From: Hydractinia symbiolongicarpus
Lineage: Eukaryota > Cnidaria > Hydrozoa > Anthoathecata > Hydractiniidae
DNA: 64,000 nt
Assembly (NCBI RefSeq): GCF_029227915.1
Contig: NC_079879.1
Location: forward strand, 3,286,001-3,350,000
Direction: 5' to 3'
The notes under the pieces are model-generated. The model was not told where the DNA came from. It searched no databases and saw only the letters and a list, made by a program, of their open reading frames with translations. How positions within the stretch are numbered: the first letter of the stretch is position 1; each line of letters opens with the position of its first letter. Below are positions 51,107 through 62,469 of the stretch, in pieces. Made by a program: the position numbers and the translations under genes.

Positions 51107-52922
51107 TATATGTTTGACCTAACAGGTCTATAGTAAGCTAGCTGACTAGCAGGCTAATAGCACTGGAAATTCATTATTTTGGCAAAATTTGGAAACGAAC
51201 TATACTTTCTATGCCATAAATCACAAAGAACAACAAGTATATATTGTAAAAACGCAAAGTTTGTTTGCATATTACCTTCAAATCTTTATTTGAATTTAAT
51301 GACCTATTTCCAAGTGACTTTTTGACTTTATGATGAATACAAATCGTCTGGTTTGTCTGCCCGTGTATTGTTGTGTTGATATAGCTATCTGGGTTGAACC
51401 TTCCAGCGAAATTTAACAAATAAAATATGGCGATAATAAAACATTATCGATTTTATCGAGAAAATTGCGCGAGTAAAACATTCAATTGTCGATAATTCGT
51501 GACAAAAATGGATCAGACACCAATTCATAATGGCAGATGCGCGCGTGTTGTTTCCTTCGCTGAATTCCTTCCTCAGTCAAACCTGTGGGACGAGCTCCTC
51601 TAGGGATTTAAAAAAGTGGTCGTTTCAGGCACTTCGTTGTCTTATAAAATACCTTTGCAAAACGGCCAGCCTCGGACCTGGTCGTTTCAGACATTTTTTC
51701 CCCTTTTAGTCAAGAAACTATTTCAAGTTTCTGGTGACGTTAGGCTGTTAGTAGTGCGCACTGGATAAAACGCTGACATTACAACTGCATGTGTGATAAT
51801 TTACATACTTAGCTAACCCTATTCCCGCTAGGCCTTTTAGGGGCTCCACAATGCTGGGGGGGAGGGAAGGTGATTGGATCCCCCCTCTCTGTGATTCCTA
51901 CAATTGTGTTGTCCGTTGCACTTGAAACTAAGATATTATTGAACAATTTGATGAAAAAAAATTGATGACGTCAGCATTTTTGGTGATGACGTCATCAAAT
52001 TCAGTGACAAAAATAAAAGCACTAACTTTGAATTTTGTTAACGATTGTATAAACAGGGGGGGCCGACTGGCTAAAAACGCTGTATAGCTATGTGAGAGTC
52101 CGCAGGAGTTTTTTAGTTTTTTTCCCAGGGTTTTCATCTGTAACAGACTGGAAAAGCCTGGACCCATCCAAAAGCACCCGTAATGCAACGCGAGCTAAGC
52201 TCATTGTTCTCATTTTTAATTTTGTCTAGAAGATGTGCTATTTTGTTGTCGTTTACTTACAGTTTATTATTTGTGGGATTTTATTACAGCTATTTATCGA
52301 ATGAATGATATAAAAAACAATCTTTCACTACCAATGCTCAACATTAAAAGAATAAATGATATATTCATGAAAAAAAATGTTTAAAAAAATTTTTTTTGGG
52401 TTGACTCAGGTTTTTTCAGGCAAAATTTTGAGTTTTTTCTAAAACGACAAAATTCGTCAAACAGCCCCGTGGTTTTTGCGGTGTTTGGGGAGAGTCGGCA
52501 CACTTGTTTGCATAATTGCGATGAATTTAGTAACAATAATAATAGAAGCACAAAATAGTATAACAATCTAAACTAAGAAGTCACAAAAAGCTTTTAAAAA
52601 CATATAAAAACATTTCTTAGTAAAAATAATTTTTTTTAAATTTTCAACATAAAAAAGACCTTACTTCACCTACTTGATTTTTATTACAATCTATTGTTCA
52701 GTTCTTTCTTACAAGGTTTGCATAGGAATTCATATGGCACCCAACAAAATCATACAATTTGGCTTCTTTTTTTTGAATTTTTGGTATGTTTTTTGCTCGT
52801 TTTGGCTGGTTTTGCTTTGTTTGTGGTATTAGCAGTTATATACATTCAGGTTTTGAATTAGCAGTTCGCAATTCGCAATTTGCGAATTGAGATGAAATTT
52901 AAGCAAATCACTTTGCGAAGAA
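51107..52922. other. Intergenic, no recognised gene
   Basis: Includes a short plus-strand frame of 31 codons starting ATGGATCAGACACC near 51509 with no recognisable features, and a G/C-rich patch around 51840-51890 (GGGGGGGAGGGAAGG). Nothing else can be supported. Confidence 0.35.
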
Positions 52923-54350
52923 AATGAAATGCTTTTTTAGATTGCGTTTTAAAAATTTAAAAACTAAAAGCGACAATAGAAATGTTTTTTAGATCGCATT
53001 TAAAAAGTTTAAGAACAAAAAACGGTGATATAAATGTTTTTTAGATTGCATTTTAAAAATTTAATTACTTGCAGGATAGGTTCTGCTTGGAAAAAGTTCA
53101 GAGAGTTACTTCCTTTGTTGACCAGCAGAGTCCTGTCAATTGAGGCAAAAGGTAGGTTGTATGAGGCCTGTGTAAGAAGTGTTATGTTGTATGGTAGTGA
53201 GACATGGGCAGTGAAGCAGGAAGATCTTGACCGTTTAGAAAGGAATGATATGAGAATGGTTAGGTGCATGTGCAACGCCAGTCTGAGAGACAGAAAGAGT
53301 TCAGTTGAGCTAAGAAGCAGAGAATTAGAGCATAGAAAGCATAGAATTAAAGATGTTATCCAGATAAGAAGATTGAATTGGCTGGGGCACTTGGAAAGAA
53401 TGGAGGAGGATAATTGGGTAAGAAAGTGTAGAGACTTGATAGTTCCTGGGGCAAAGCCTAGAGGCAGACCGAGAAAGACTTGGCAGGAGGTTATAAGGAC
53501 AGACTTGATACAGAGGAAGTTGAGTTTAGATTTAACACAGTCTAGATCAGATTGGAAGAGGGTCATTAATATACCCCGTTCAACCCATGCTAGCATGGAA
53601 AACGGACGTTAAGCCGAGAATGATGATGATGATGATGATGAAACGACGATAAAAAAGCTTCGTTAAATCGCATTTTTTAAATATATAAGAACGAAGAACG
53701 GCGATAGAAAAGCCTTTTGAGATCGCGTTTTAAAAGTTTAGAAACGAAGAACGGCGATAGAAAAGCTTTTTGAGATCGCATTTTAAAAGTCTAAGAACGA
53801 AATGCGGCGATAGAAATCAGGCCTTTTCAGGAGAGGCGTGCAATAGCACGCGCACACCTCCACACACACGCAAAATGGCTTAGGCGTGCTATTGATAGCA
53901 CCTGCAAATTGACAAATTTTATAAGAAGTTAACCAGTGCAGCACACCCAAAAACACACCTGAGAAATGTTTTTTTAGATCGCGTTTTAAAAATTTAAGAA
54001 CGGCGATAGAAAAGCTTTTTGAGATCGCATTTTGAAAGTTTAAGAATGAAATTTGGCGATAGAAATGTTTTTTCAGATCGCATTTTAAAAATTTAAGAAC
54101 GAAATGCGGCAATAGAAATGCTTTTTTAGATTGCATTTTAAAAACAAAAAATGGCGATAGAAAAGCTTTGTTAGATCGCATTTTAAAAGTTTAAGAACAA
54201 AAAACGGTGAGAGAAATGTTTTTTAGATTGCGTTTTAAAAATTTAAGAACGAAAACGACGATAAAAAAGCTTCGTTAGATCGCATTTTAAAATTTTAAGA
54301 AGGAAGAACGGCGATAAAAATGCTTTTTTAGATGCATTTTGAAACAAAAA
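52923..54350. repeat. ~51-bp minisatellite array interrupted by a LINE fragment
   Basis: About fourteen degenerate units built on AGATCGCATTTTAAAA, TTTAAGAACGAA and CGGCGATAGAAATGC, with starts near 52939, 52991, 53043, 53666, 53720, 53771, 53976, 54023, 54077, 54127, 54173, 54224 and 54280. A LINE 3' end (53085-53641) and an unrelated GC-rich segment (about 53820-53965) interrupt it. Long minus-strand open frames are by-products of the array. A lone unit occurs at 57645-57700. Confidence 0.88.
53085..53641 (+). mobile_element. Non-LTR retrotransposon 3' end inserted in the minisatellite
   Basis: A plus-strand frame ending at 53612 encodes the C-terminal part of a LINE reverse-transcriptase ORF: GRLYEACVRSVMLYGSETWA, LNWLGHLERMEEDNWVRKCR, RGRPRKTWQEVIRTDL and SDWKRVINIPRSTHASMENG. 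The stop is followed by a (GAT)n tail at 53620-53641, the usual 3' end of this type. The 5' part with the polymerase core is absent, so this is a 5'-truncated dead copy, but its frame is intact, implying fairly recent insertion. Confidence 0.9.
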
Positions 54351-55755
54351 TATTTTTTGTGAAAACAACTTTAATCAGTATACTCTATTTAACTTGCGTT
54401 GTAATGTTCACGAAAACTGGTTAAGATGAACCTCTGAAACAATTATTACATTTTCAATATTTTCTTACAGCGTGCTATAAAAATAAACATTTCTTTTTTT
54501 GCAACATTATTTCGGCTATCGAAGTTAGAGAGTCGCTAGTTCAGACGCTCAGTTCTCGTATTTGAAGTTCACAAGTTTAATGTCCCCCACTCGTCTCCAA
54601 CAAAAAAAATTAATAACGCAGAAAAAAGTAAAAGCTCACAGGTCACAAAAATTTTATCTGTGGCCAGGGAAAGTCAGGAAAAAAGACCCATTTTTGGGGA
54701 AAGTCAGGGAAAAGTCAGGGATTTTTTTGTCTTTTAACTTGACTTAGACTGATAGAACTTTACTGACAGGCTCTGTTAGTCATTCAGTGGATCTAACATA
54801 CTCTTGATCATGTTATATATTATATGGATTAAAGCTCTTGTAAGTTATGTTGTGACAAATATGGTTTAAACGGTTTTAGTTAATTTGTTATTCTGTTTGG
54901 CTGTACAATTTCTTGAAAAAGTCAGGGAAAGTCAGGAAATTTGACCTCAAAAAGTCGGAAAGTCAGGAAATTTGATACCATATTTTCGGTGGAAACCCTG
55001 TACTAATGAACAAGCCAATAATAATTGATCTACGGTGTTCCCAGGCTAAATGCTGGTTTACTTCATTACTATGTGCCAAAATTTTTGCGAACCAACTTTA
55101 CTTTTCTATTTCGAACCCTAATATTTTTCCAACTATACACTAAAGTTTCACACCATTGAAAATAAGTCCTCCAACTGGCCCATTTAGTTTATAAAAAAAA
55201 CAGGTTTGTTTGTTGGAAAGAACTGGAGAAAATGGTGCTGGTTTTGGAAATTGAATTGAAAATTCTACGGAAAAATTTAATCTGATAAAACAAGTCATTT
55301 TTGCCAGAAATCCAAGACATGAACATGACATTTGTTTACAAACACACTACTGCTGCAATTATTGCTTAAAAATGTGTAATAATGATGTTTATTCTTGGAG
55401 ATTGCCTCCAGGATCGTTTCAAAAATAATTGTTTTAAATCGCTTCACATTTGTTTCATGAAACGATTTGTAAATGAGTTTAAAAAACTGTTGATCTTGAA
55501 ACGATCATGATCGTTTCAATTTGTACAAAATGTGAAACAATAGTGGAGACGGTCCCTTACCTTTGGGAAAAATTAGTAAGGGGACAGAAGACAATTTTTT
55601 CTTAAAATAAATTTTCACAAAAAACTTGTTAACTTCCTTGTGGCTGTTACACCAGAAATATCAAATCTTTCTCTTTTGGCATTTTTACAAATCTTTCTTA
55701 ACCCTTTTACTAACCCCACCAAATATCTGTTTTTGTTTCTAAACATTTAAGAAGT
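54351..55755. other. Intergenic upstream of BCCIP with short repeats
   Basis: Contains repeated GTCAGGGAAA/GTCAGGAAA words (about 54655-54980), a pattern seen in decayed transposon ends, and at about 55040-55125 the second copy of the dispersed repeat found at 3135-3215. The BCCIP promoter should lie near its right end. No other gene seen. Confidence 0.45.
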
Positions 55756-58700
55756 ATGAACTTGCAAGATAAGAAAAAGAAAAAGAGAAGAGCAGCAGCT
55801 GCTACTGCCACGTTAACAAACAATGATTCCAATGAAGAAAGCTCCAGTGACAGTGAAGAAAATGCTTCAAGTGATGAGGACACAGATAGCGTTGAGGTAA
55901 AATTTAGTTTCTTGTTTTCTTTTAGCTACTACTCATTGCATTAATGAGATTTTTGTTTTGTTTTACAGAACATTAATGTTGAATTTGAAGCACAAACTCC
56001 AGTGGATAATGATTTCCATGGAATAAAGCAACTTCTTTTAAGGGTAAGTTTTTTTTGCAAAAAGGTTTTAATTGAAAATTCCAGCAATTTTTAACTGGAA
56101 TAAGTCAATAAGTAATCTTTTTTAATATGGTTTTCACTAGGCACTATGAATAATTCTATAAATATAGTTCTGGCTTACTTAGTCTGAGTTTGCTCTATGT
56201 TTTTTTAGAATTTCCATTTATGTACATTAACTAATGCTGGTAGGAGAAATAACAATACAGTGGCTTAAAGAGCATTCTTGTGGCTGCTTTTTTGATTTGT
56301 CATATAGACAAGACAGTCAACAGACAATCTCTAGAAGAGCTTTGTTTTACTATAAAAAGGGTTTTGCTTATTTTAATTTCTTGGCAATCATTTTTACAAA
56401 AAAGTGTTCTGCAAATCATGTAAATAATCAGATTTGCACACATCATTTAGGCAACTCCAACTTAATTAGTTGTTCTATGGGCCCGACCGACCCTTATTTT
56501 CACGAAAACAAAAAAATAATGATATGAAGCAAAAAGTTTTAAAGAAATTTTTTATAAAAAAACATTTTCTCATCCCTTTTCGTGAAAATATAGTGAGCTT
56601 AGAAGATAATCAATGATGATATATTTTGTTGGTTAAATGTCAATCTACAATTATACTAAACGAAGTTAAGGCCACTTGCAGTTAATTCTTTGTTCATGGT
56701 AATTTGTTGCGATGAAACTAAAATGCGCGATGCACTAATTTTGTAATCACAAAAATAGCTAAATATGTACAGTACTGTATAAAGGTATCTTAACATCGAG
56801 GATCGCGTATCGTGCGCGGCGCGATCGATACGCGATAGCTTTTCTAGCTCCTAAATTTCTATCACGTGAAGCCTTATTGCGCTTCCTCGATAGGCAGTCT
56901 CAATACATTGTGATGTGTTAAAAGTAATTAAATATCTGTTCTTATTAAATTGTAGCGCAAAGAAAATAAATAAATTAAACGATAATCTCGAAAGAAATAA
57001 TTTTATTATATTGTTCTCAAATCACAGCGTAAAGAAAAAAAATAAATAGATCGTCTCAAAATGTTCATACTTAATTCGTATAATTTGTATCAAAAACTTC
57101 CTATCCATTTATTAAATCTTTCGTATAGTTTTATTTTTAATACGAACTTTTTCGTATCATCAAAATTACAAGTTCGTATAAAGTTTGTATCATTTAAAAT
57201 AAAGTTCTTTTGTAGTTTGTATCGTTTCAAACAAGTTTGTATGAGAAGTTGCTTATACGAAGTTCGTTTATTATAATAAAGACTGTAACTGCGTCTTTTA
57301 TATAAGAATATAAACTTTACTTTATGAAAATTAAATAATAAGTTTAAATAATATTGATTGCGCTAGAATTAAATAAAAAGTTTAATTCTTCAATACAACG
57401 GAGAAGGGTGTTACGACAAGCATTTTTTTTCATGTATTATTGCATCACGTACGCAGTTAATATTTTTTTGTTGCGAAGGGAAAAATAGTAATAATTTGTC
57501 TCACTAAAAATTTTTTGGGTAAATTTGTTCTCTTGTTTTGAATTAGCTGTGAAGGTGAAAAGATAAAAATACTTGAATGCTCAAAAACTTGTTTTTTATA
57601 GATGCAGCAAGAATATTTCTTGTGCTGTTTTGAAAGTTATACAAGAAGAACGGCGATGGAAAAGCTTTTTTAGATCGCATTTTAAGAATCTTAAGAATTA
57701 TTCAAGGCTCGAAATGTCGATTTAACAAAAAAAAACAATGATTCTTATATGAAAATGTGTGTAAACTAACAACGTTTTACGCCTCCAGATAAACCCAGCA
57801 AAGAAAATATTTAATTTACTTTTTATTACTTTCGTCGAAAGTCAGGCAACTTTGTTTAACTTTATTCACACAAGAATTATTATTCCTAAATTATCATAGA
57901 AAAAAAAGAAACTCTTTTAAGCATTGTTTTGTTTTGTTTGAAGTTCAGTATTTAATTTAAAATAAGTATTATAAAGAAATTTACATCATCGAGTAATACT
58001 ATGCGATAGATCGAGCCTATCGCAACATCCTGATAGACGCGATATGATTCACATCTATCGAGACAAAAATATGCTCAAAAAGCTATTGCGTATCGTTCAC
58101 GTCGCGCACGATAGAGGATCGCGATGTTAAGATACCTTTTACAGTACTGTAGCTTGTTGTAACACCCTCCTCCGTTATGAATTTTTAAATAATTTTAATG
58201 CTGTGTAAGACTTTATTGTCAACTAAACTATAGTCTGAAAAAGATTTTGCACTTAAATTTAGATATAAGACAATGCAAAAAACATTAAAGAACACTAATT
58301 TTTTTTTATTAAAATCAATTTTATGTTATTTTTATTATTTCAATGGGAGAAGAATAACTTGCTATGTAAATTTCAAAACAGCACAAGTATATTCTGTATA
58401 ACTTTTAAAACAGCACAAGAAATATTCTCACTGCATAAGTTTTAAAAACAAGTTTTCGAGCATGCAAGTATTTTAATCTTTTTACCTTGAAAGCTAGTTA
58501 TTTTAATAATTCAAAACAAGAGAACAAGTTCATCCAAACATTTTTTATAGTGAGGCAAATTATTATTATTTTTCCTTTGCAAAAAATATATTAACTGCGT
58601 GCGTGTTGCAAAAATACAAACTTGGTTTGCAATCAAATTTTGTGGGTAAGCTTGTATAAGCCCTATATGTTTACTCACAAAATTTGATTGTAAACCAACA

Positions 58701-61022
58701 TGCAGATCCCAAGTTATGAGTTCCTCAGCAAAAAATGAAGGGCCTGGGACGAGCAAGCGAGTGTCTTTTTGGCAAAAAGATTATGTTAATCAATAATATC
58801 TATGCATCGATAAAGTTTGAATGCACATCCCTTAACAGGTCTAAATTCACTGATGAAAGGAATTGTCAAAATTTGCTATTACTGAAATATAACATCATAA
58901 TTCATGCAGCATAATCAAATCTGAAATTCTTTAAATGTGAATATCTTGAGAACGAAAAGAGCTTTTTAAAAAATTTAAAAAGACTTTTTAAGCTCTATAA
59001 TATAAGTCCAACATCATTTTATACCTCGGGTTCCCTTTAATAATGTTACTTTTGAGATCCATTGCTAATTTCTTATTGTAGACAGCCTAAGAAAAATTTT
59101 AGTTATGCTTTTAAATTGCAACTGAAATTTATTGATTGAAATTATTATGTTACCATAGTAACATTTTTAGGTGGAGAGACTTGTACAGACAAATGGTATT
59201 TGTCGACTAGCTTTTTTGATGAACTGCTGTAAACTTTTAAAAAAATCAGTGCCAAAAAAGAGTAACAAAAAATTATGTAACAAATTTTATTTGAACTAAG
59301 TGTCTATTTTTTTTGTTTTAGGTGTTTCTCACGTTGCACTTAGATATTTCAGAATTAACTGATATTATTATTTCACAGTCCTCGATTGGCAGTACAATAA
59401 AAGTAACCAAATTTTCTTATTTGTTTTAATTTATACGATAATATAAATGAGAGGAGTTGTAAGTGTTTGTTTAAATTGTTTTTATCTTAGATCGTTGATG
59501 ATGAAGAAGATGAAATTTATGGTATCGTTTCTGTGCTTAGTTTAAAAAAGTACAAAGTAAGATTTACCCGTTTAATTCTTCTTTGTTTTTGTTTATTTAT
59601 TATTTTTTTATAACAAAGTAAAAAAATTATACTGGGCTCTTTTTTGCTTTAAAGGAAAAGACATGCATAAAGGAACTTAAAAAAGAATTACTATCAAAAT
59701 GTAAATCTTCCTCTCATGAGTTGTCAACCAAACTGAAGAAATTATTTAACGAGAAAAATATTGGCTTTATTGTCAACGAAAGGTTTATCAATATTCCTTC
59801 ACAGATTGCTGTTCCATTTCATAACTCCATTTGGTAGGTGGTAATGGTTGTTTTTTAAGTTGTATGTATGGAAATAGATATGGTATAAAGGTGTCTTATG
59901 TTTTGTTTTAGGGAGGAAGTAGAGCAAGCAAAATCTGAGGTATAGATTTGCTTTGTAAAAAAAAAATAGTATTTAATATAGCATTAAAAACGTAACAAAT
60001 GCCTACCCACTTGTATCCGTTTCCCCCATTTGATCCCACCCTTGAACAGTGCATTGAAGGAGAAAAATATGTAAAAATTTTGTTAGTTTTTTTTTAAAAT
60101 AATTGTATTTTACAATAATGTATTATGAAGTTCGAAATATAATTGATTTATTTTTTAGGACAAGCTGCACGATTTCGATTATTTAATGTTGTTATCAAAA
60201 ACATTAAAACCTTCTTCAATAGAACCTCAGAAAAAAGAAGGTGAAGGTAGTAAAGCCAAGAAAAAAAAGAAACAAGAGAATAATTCGGAAGTGGAATATA
60301 CAAATTTTGAGGATGAACTGTTTTTTAAGGTTAACTATTAATTCAATGTTTTAATCCCACTGTTGTGTGAAAAAAAATTCTGATCTTAATATATTACACT
60401 GAATCATTCAGACCGCTTGCATGCAATTCTTCAGTAAGGGTAATTTATCACACTGAAACATCCATTGCACACATGAATGCAACTTGCAAGAAAATTGTTA
60501 TAAAATTTTCTTTTTTGGTTTTAAAATGTTTTTTTTGTTTATTTTCACAATACTGTGTTATTAAAGTAGTTTTTTAAAATTATGTTGTTTAAAAAAAAAT
60601 TTAAATGTACACAAGAGATATCTCCTGAGTAAATTTTGTATGGAAAAAAAAGTTTTGTTCAATTGTCTATTTTTCTTTTTCTGATGATTTACTTGCATTT
60701 AGAAGAAACTACCATTACATGTTTGTTGTCATGTACTATTTGAACTTTGATTGTCAAATAAGTTTGAAAACGTATAAAAATTTATTATATACCAACTGGA
60801 GTTTAGCAATTTTAAGTTGATGTCTGTATTAATTAATTTTCTTATTTTTTTTAGGAGTCCGAACTGAGTTTTAGTTACAATGTTACAGAAGCAACTGGTC
60901 TTGCAGTCGGAGGCAGTTGGAATTTCGAAGATCAGACAATGAATTCTTATAGGACTGTTATGCTTATTCCAACAACAAAATGGAAAAATGTATTGACTGA
61001 AATTGAGAAGATGGTTGATTAA
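55756..61022 (+). CDS. BCCIP: BCCIP / Bcp1 family protein (8 exons)
   Basis: Exons 55756-55896, 55969-56043, 59322-59402, 59491-59556, 59655-59833, 59912-59939, 60159-60329 and 60855-61022 join in phase to 302 residues (human 314). A lysine-rich then Ser/Glu/Asp-rich N-terminus leads into NINVEFEAQTPVDNDFHGIK, LDISELTDIIISQSSIGSTI and DEIYGIVSVL. The conserved NERFINIPSQIAVPFHNSIW, YLMLLSKT and a late FEDELFFKESE block follow, in BCCIP order. The family binds BRCA2 and p21 in vertebrates; yeast Bcp1 chaperones ribosomal protein uL14. Which role dominates here cannot be told from sequence. A non-coding 5' exon is possible because an acceptor-like TTTAAG precedes the ATG. Intron 2, 3.3 kb, is full of inverted repeats. 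Confidence 0.93.
56780..58139. mobile_element. TIR element flanked by 12-bp palindromic direct repeats, BCCIP intron 2
   Basis: Ends of about 60 bases are inverted repeats at roughly 80% identity by eye (AAAGGTATCTTAACATCG..., including ATCGTGCGCG and GATACGC). Both ends abut TACAGTACTGTA (56768-56779 and 58140-58151), which may be a target-site duplication of a palindromic site or part of the TIR. The 1.36-kb interior has no transposase frame. Confidence 0.75.
57441..58610. repeat. ~200-bp inverted repeat arms overlapping the TIR element
   Basis: Segment 57441-57642 reappears inverted at 58396-58610 (shared words ACGCAGTTAATAT, TTGTTCTCTTGTTTTGAATT, AATATTTCTTGTGCTGTTTT, GTTATAC) with a 753-base spacer. 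The right terminal repeat of the 56780-58139 element lies within that spacer, so the two inverted repeats are interlocked rather than nested. Confidence 0.8.
57645..57700. repeat. Isolated unit of the 51-bp minisatellite
   Basis: ACGGCGATGGAAAAGC followed by TTTTTTAGATCGCATTTTAA matches the array unit at 52923-54350. A unit on its own 3 kb away suggests the motif belongs to a mobile element rather than to a local satellite. Confidence 0.7.
58622..58698 (+). ncRNA. Candidate pre-miRNA-like hairpin in BCCIP intron 2
   Basis: TTGGTTTGCAATCAAATTTT and the following eight bases (58622-58649) pair with 58671-58698 across a 21-nt loop. All 28 positions pair in plus-strand RNA, two of them G-U wobbles. 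The same two would be A-C mismatches on the minus strand, so the BCCIP-sense transcript folds better. Size and near-perfect stem suit a cnidarian-style miRNA precursor, but a short foldback transposon would look the same. Confidence 0.4.
58810..59000. repeat. Dispersed repeat, second copy near 4430-4555
   Basis: ATGCAGCATAATCAAATCTG and the following AATATCTTGAG/AGCTTTT words match a segment in SMC3 intron 1 in the same orientation. Family unknown; identity is about 75-80% by eye. Confidence 0.5.
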
Positions 61023-61342
61023 TTAGATATACTTATGTATTGATATGTAAATTTGTGCTTCATACAGTGTCAAGTCTTTATTATTAATAACAACTTCATC
61101 AGAAGTTGTGTGAAAGAAGAAGGGACCTAAATATATTTTTCATTATTTTTAAGCGACTAATACAACATGTCTTAATAACAAGGGGGCGTATGTAAACAGA
61201 GAGAGAGAAAAAAACAACTAAGTAATTGAATATCTTTCAGGGGAGAATATAACAACAGATGTTAAATCCACACCTATGGGAGGTATTATACTAGGCACTA
61301 GATTTTTTTCTGTTTTTTCCCACATAGTCTAAGCTTTTAGCA

Positions 61343-61348
61343 AATAAA
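61343..61348 (+). terminator. Candidate poly(A) signal for BCCIP
   Basis: AATAAA about 320 bases past the BCCIP stop codon, within CAAATAAATAAATATT. Confidence 0.35.
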
Positions 61349-61907
61349 TAAATATTACATACTTGCAAATTGGATTATTAGTTAGTGCAATATAATGATT
61401 GGTACTTTTTTGATAGAATGTTTGCTTCCAGTGATAAATAATTGGAGATCAAAGTGCAAGTTGATCACTTAGAAAGCAACATATTTTTACTCTTGATATT
61501 TTTCTTTTAACCGTGTTTTATGCTGTAGAAGAAAATGGTATTTTTCAAAATATGCAAAAACTTAATGTTTAAAAATGTGTATAAAAAAAAACTCCTTTAA
61601 TGTGAATAACCCAAATCATTTTAGTATGTGTTAAGGCTCACGTTTTTAAAAAATAGTAAAAAAAGTTTTTGTATACATAAATCACATGAGTATATTCAGC
61701 TGTTTGGACAGCAAAAGAAGCTTACTGCCACCTTAACTGAGTTAGTAGATAATAAAATTGTATTCTGTTCTAGTTATTTGCCTGTAAAATATTCTTAGAT
61801 TGTTCTTGTGTAATATAATACTTTTTCTGCAAACTTACCAAGTCATTTAGAAGCTACTGCAAATGGTTTAAGCAAATATCAGTAGCATTAATACTTTGTA
61901 CCTGTCA

Positions 61908-62419
61908 CAGGCCAAAATTGGTATTTGTTTTTGACAAAATTTGGCACAGTTAACAAAAAAGTATGCTGAACATATTGGTGCCATCATGATTTTGATTTTT
62001 GTCACCTAAATGTCATTTCAGGCCAAAATTTGTCCAAAAATTAAAACTACTTTATTTTCGACAAAAATTGGCACAGTTAATAAAAAAAGTATGCTGAAAA
62101 TGATGGTCACATCAAAATTTTGATTTTTTGTCAACTAAATGCCGTTTAAGACCATAAACGTTTCAATCGTAAGACTTTCAACCATAAATGATAGGCTGTA
62201 TTTTTTGTTAGCAATTTCTTTTAAAATGTTAGTTTATTATGACACGTTTCGTTTTGTTTGCGTTTCTTGTAAGATATATTGTCACTTGTGTGCTTTATCT
62301 TCAGAGCTTCATGCACCAAATCTCTTCGAATGTTTGGCATGATAACACAACAAATTAACAGGTTGTCATCAAATATTTTGGTAGCGAGCATAAATTCTTA
62401 GAGTCCCCAGGGCTTCTTG
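61908..62419 (-). repeat. Dispersed repeat with ~127-bp tandem units, copy 2 (inverted)
   Basis: Reverse complement of the repeat at 12876-13642, collinear over its whole length but with two array units instead of four (TATGCTG markers at 61962 and 62090, 128 bases apart). The shared ends lie at CAGGCCAAAATTGG (left) and GGGCTTCTTG (right), which helps define the element boundaries. It lies in the short gap before the next gene. Confidence 0.85.
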
Positions 62420-62469
62420 TTTTATTTGTATTCAGTTGTAATAAATCATACAGAGAAAAAAAAAATATT

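Noticed and set aside
51276-51419. Possible first exon of the GMC oxidoreductase
   Set aside because: The donor and phase fit, but the frame has no ATG (it opens with TTG) and the intron would be 4.4 kb; not supported.
53009-53596. 195-codon minus-strand frame
   Set aside because: Antisense of the LINE reverse-transcriptase fragment; no features of its own.
53783-54181. 132-codon minus-strand frame with repeated FLKCDLKKHF motifs
   Set aside because: Produced by the 51-bp minisatellite, whose unit is a multiple of three in length; no start context or splice structure.
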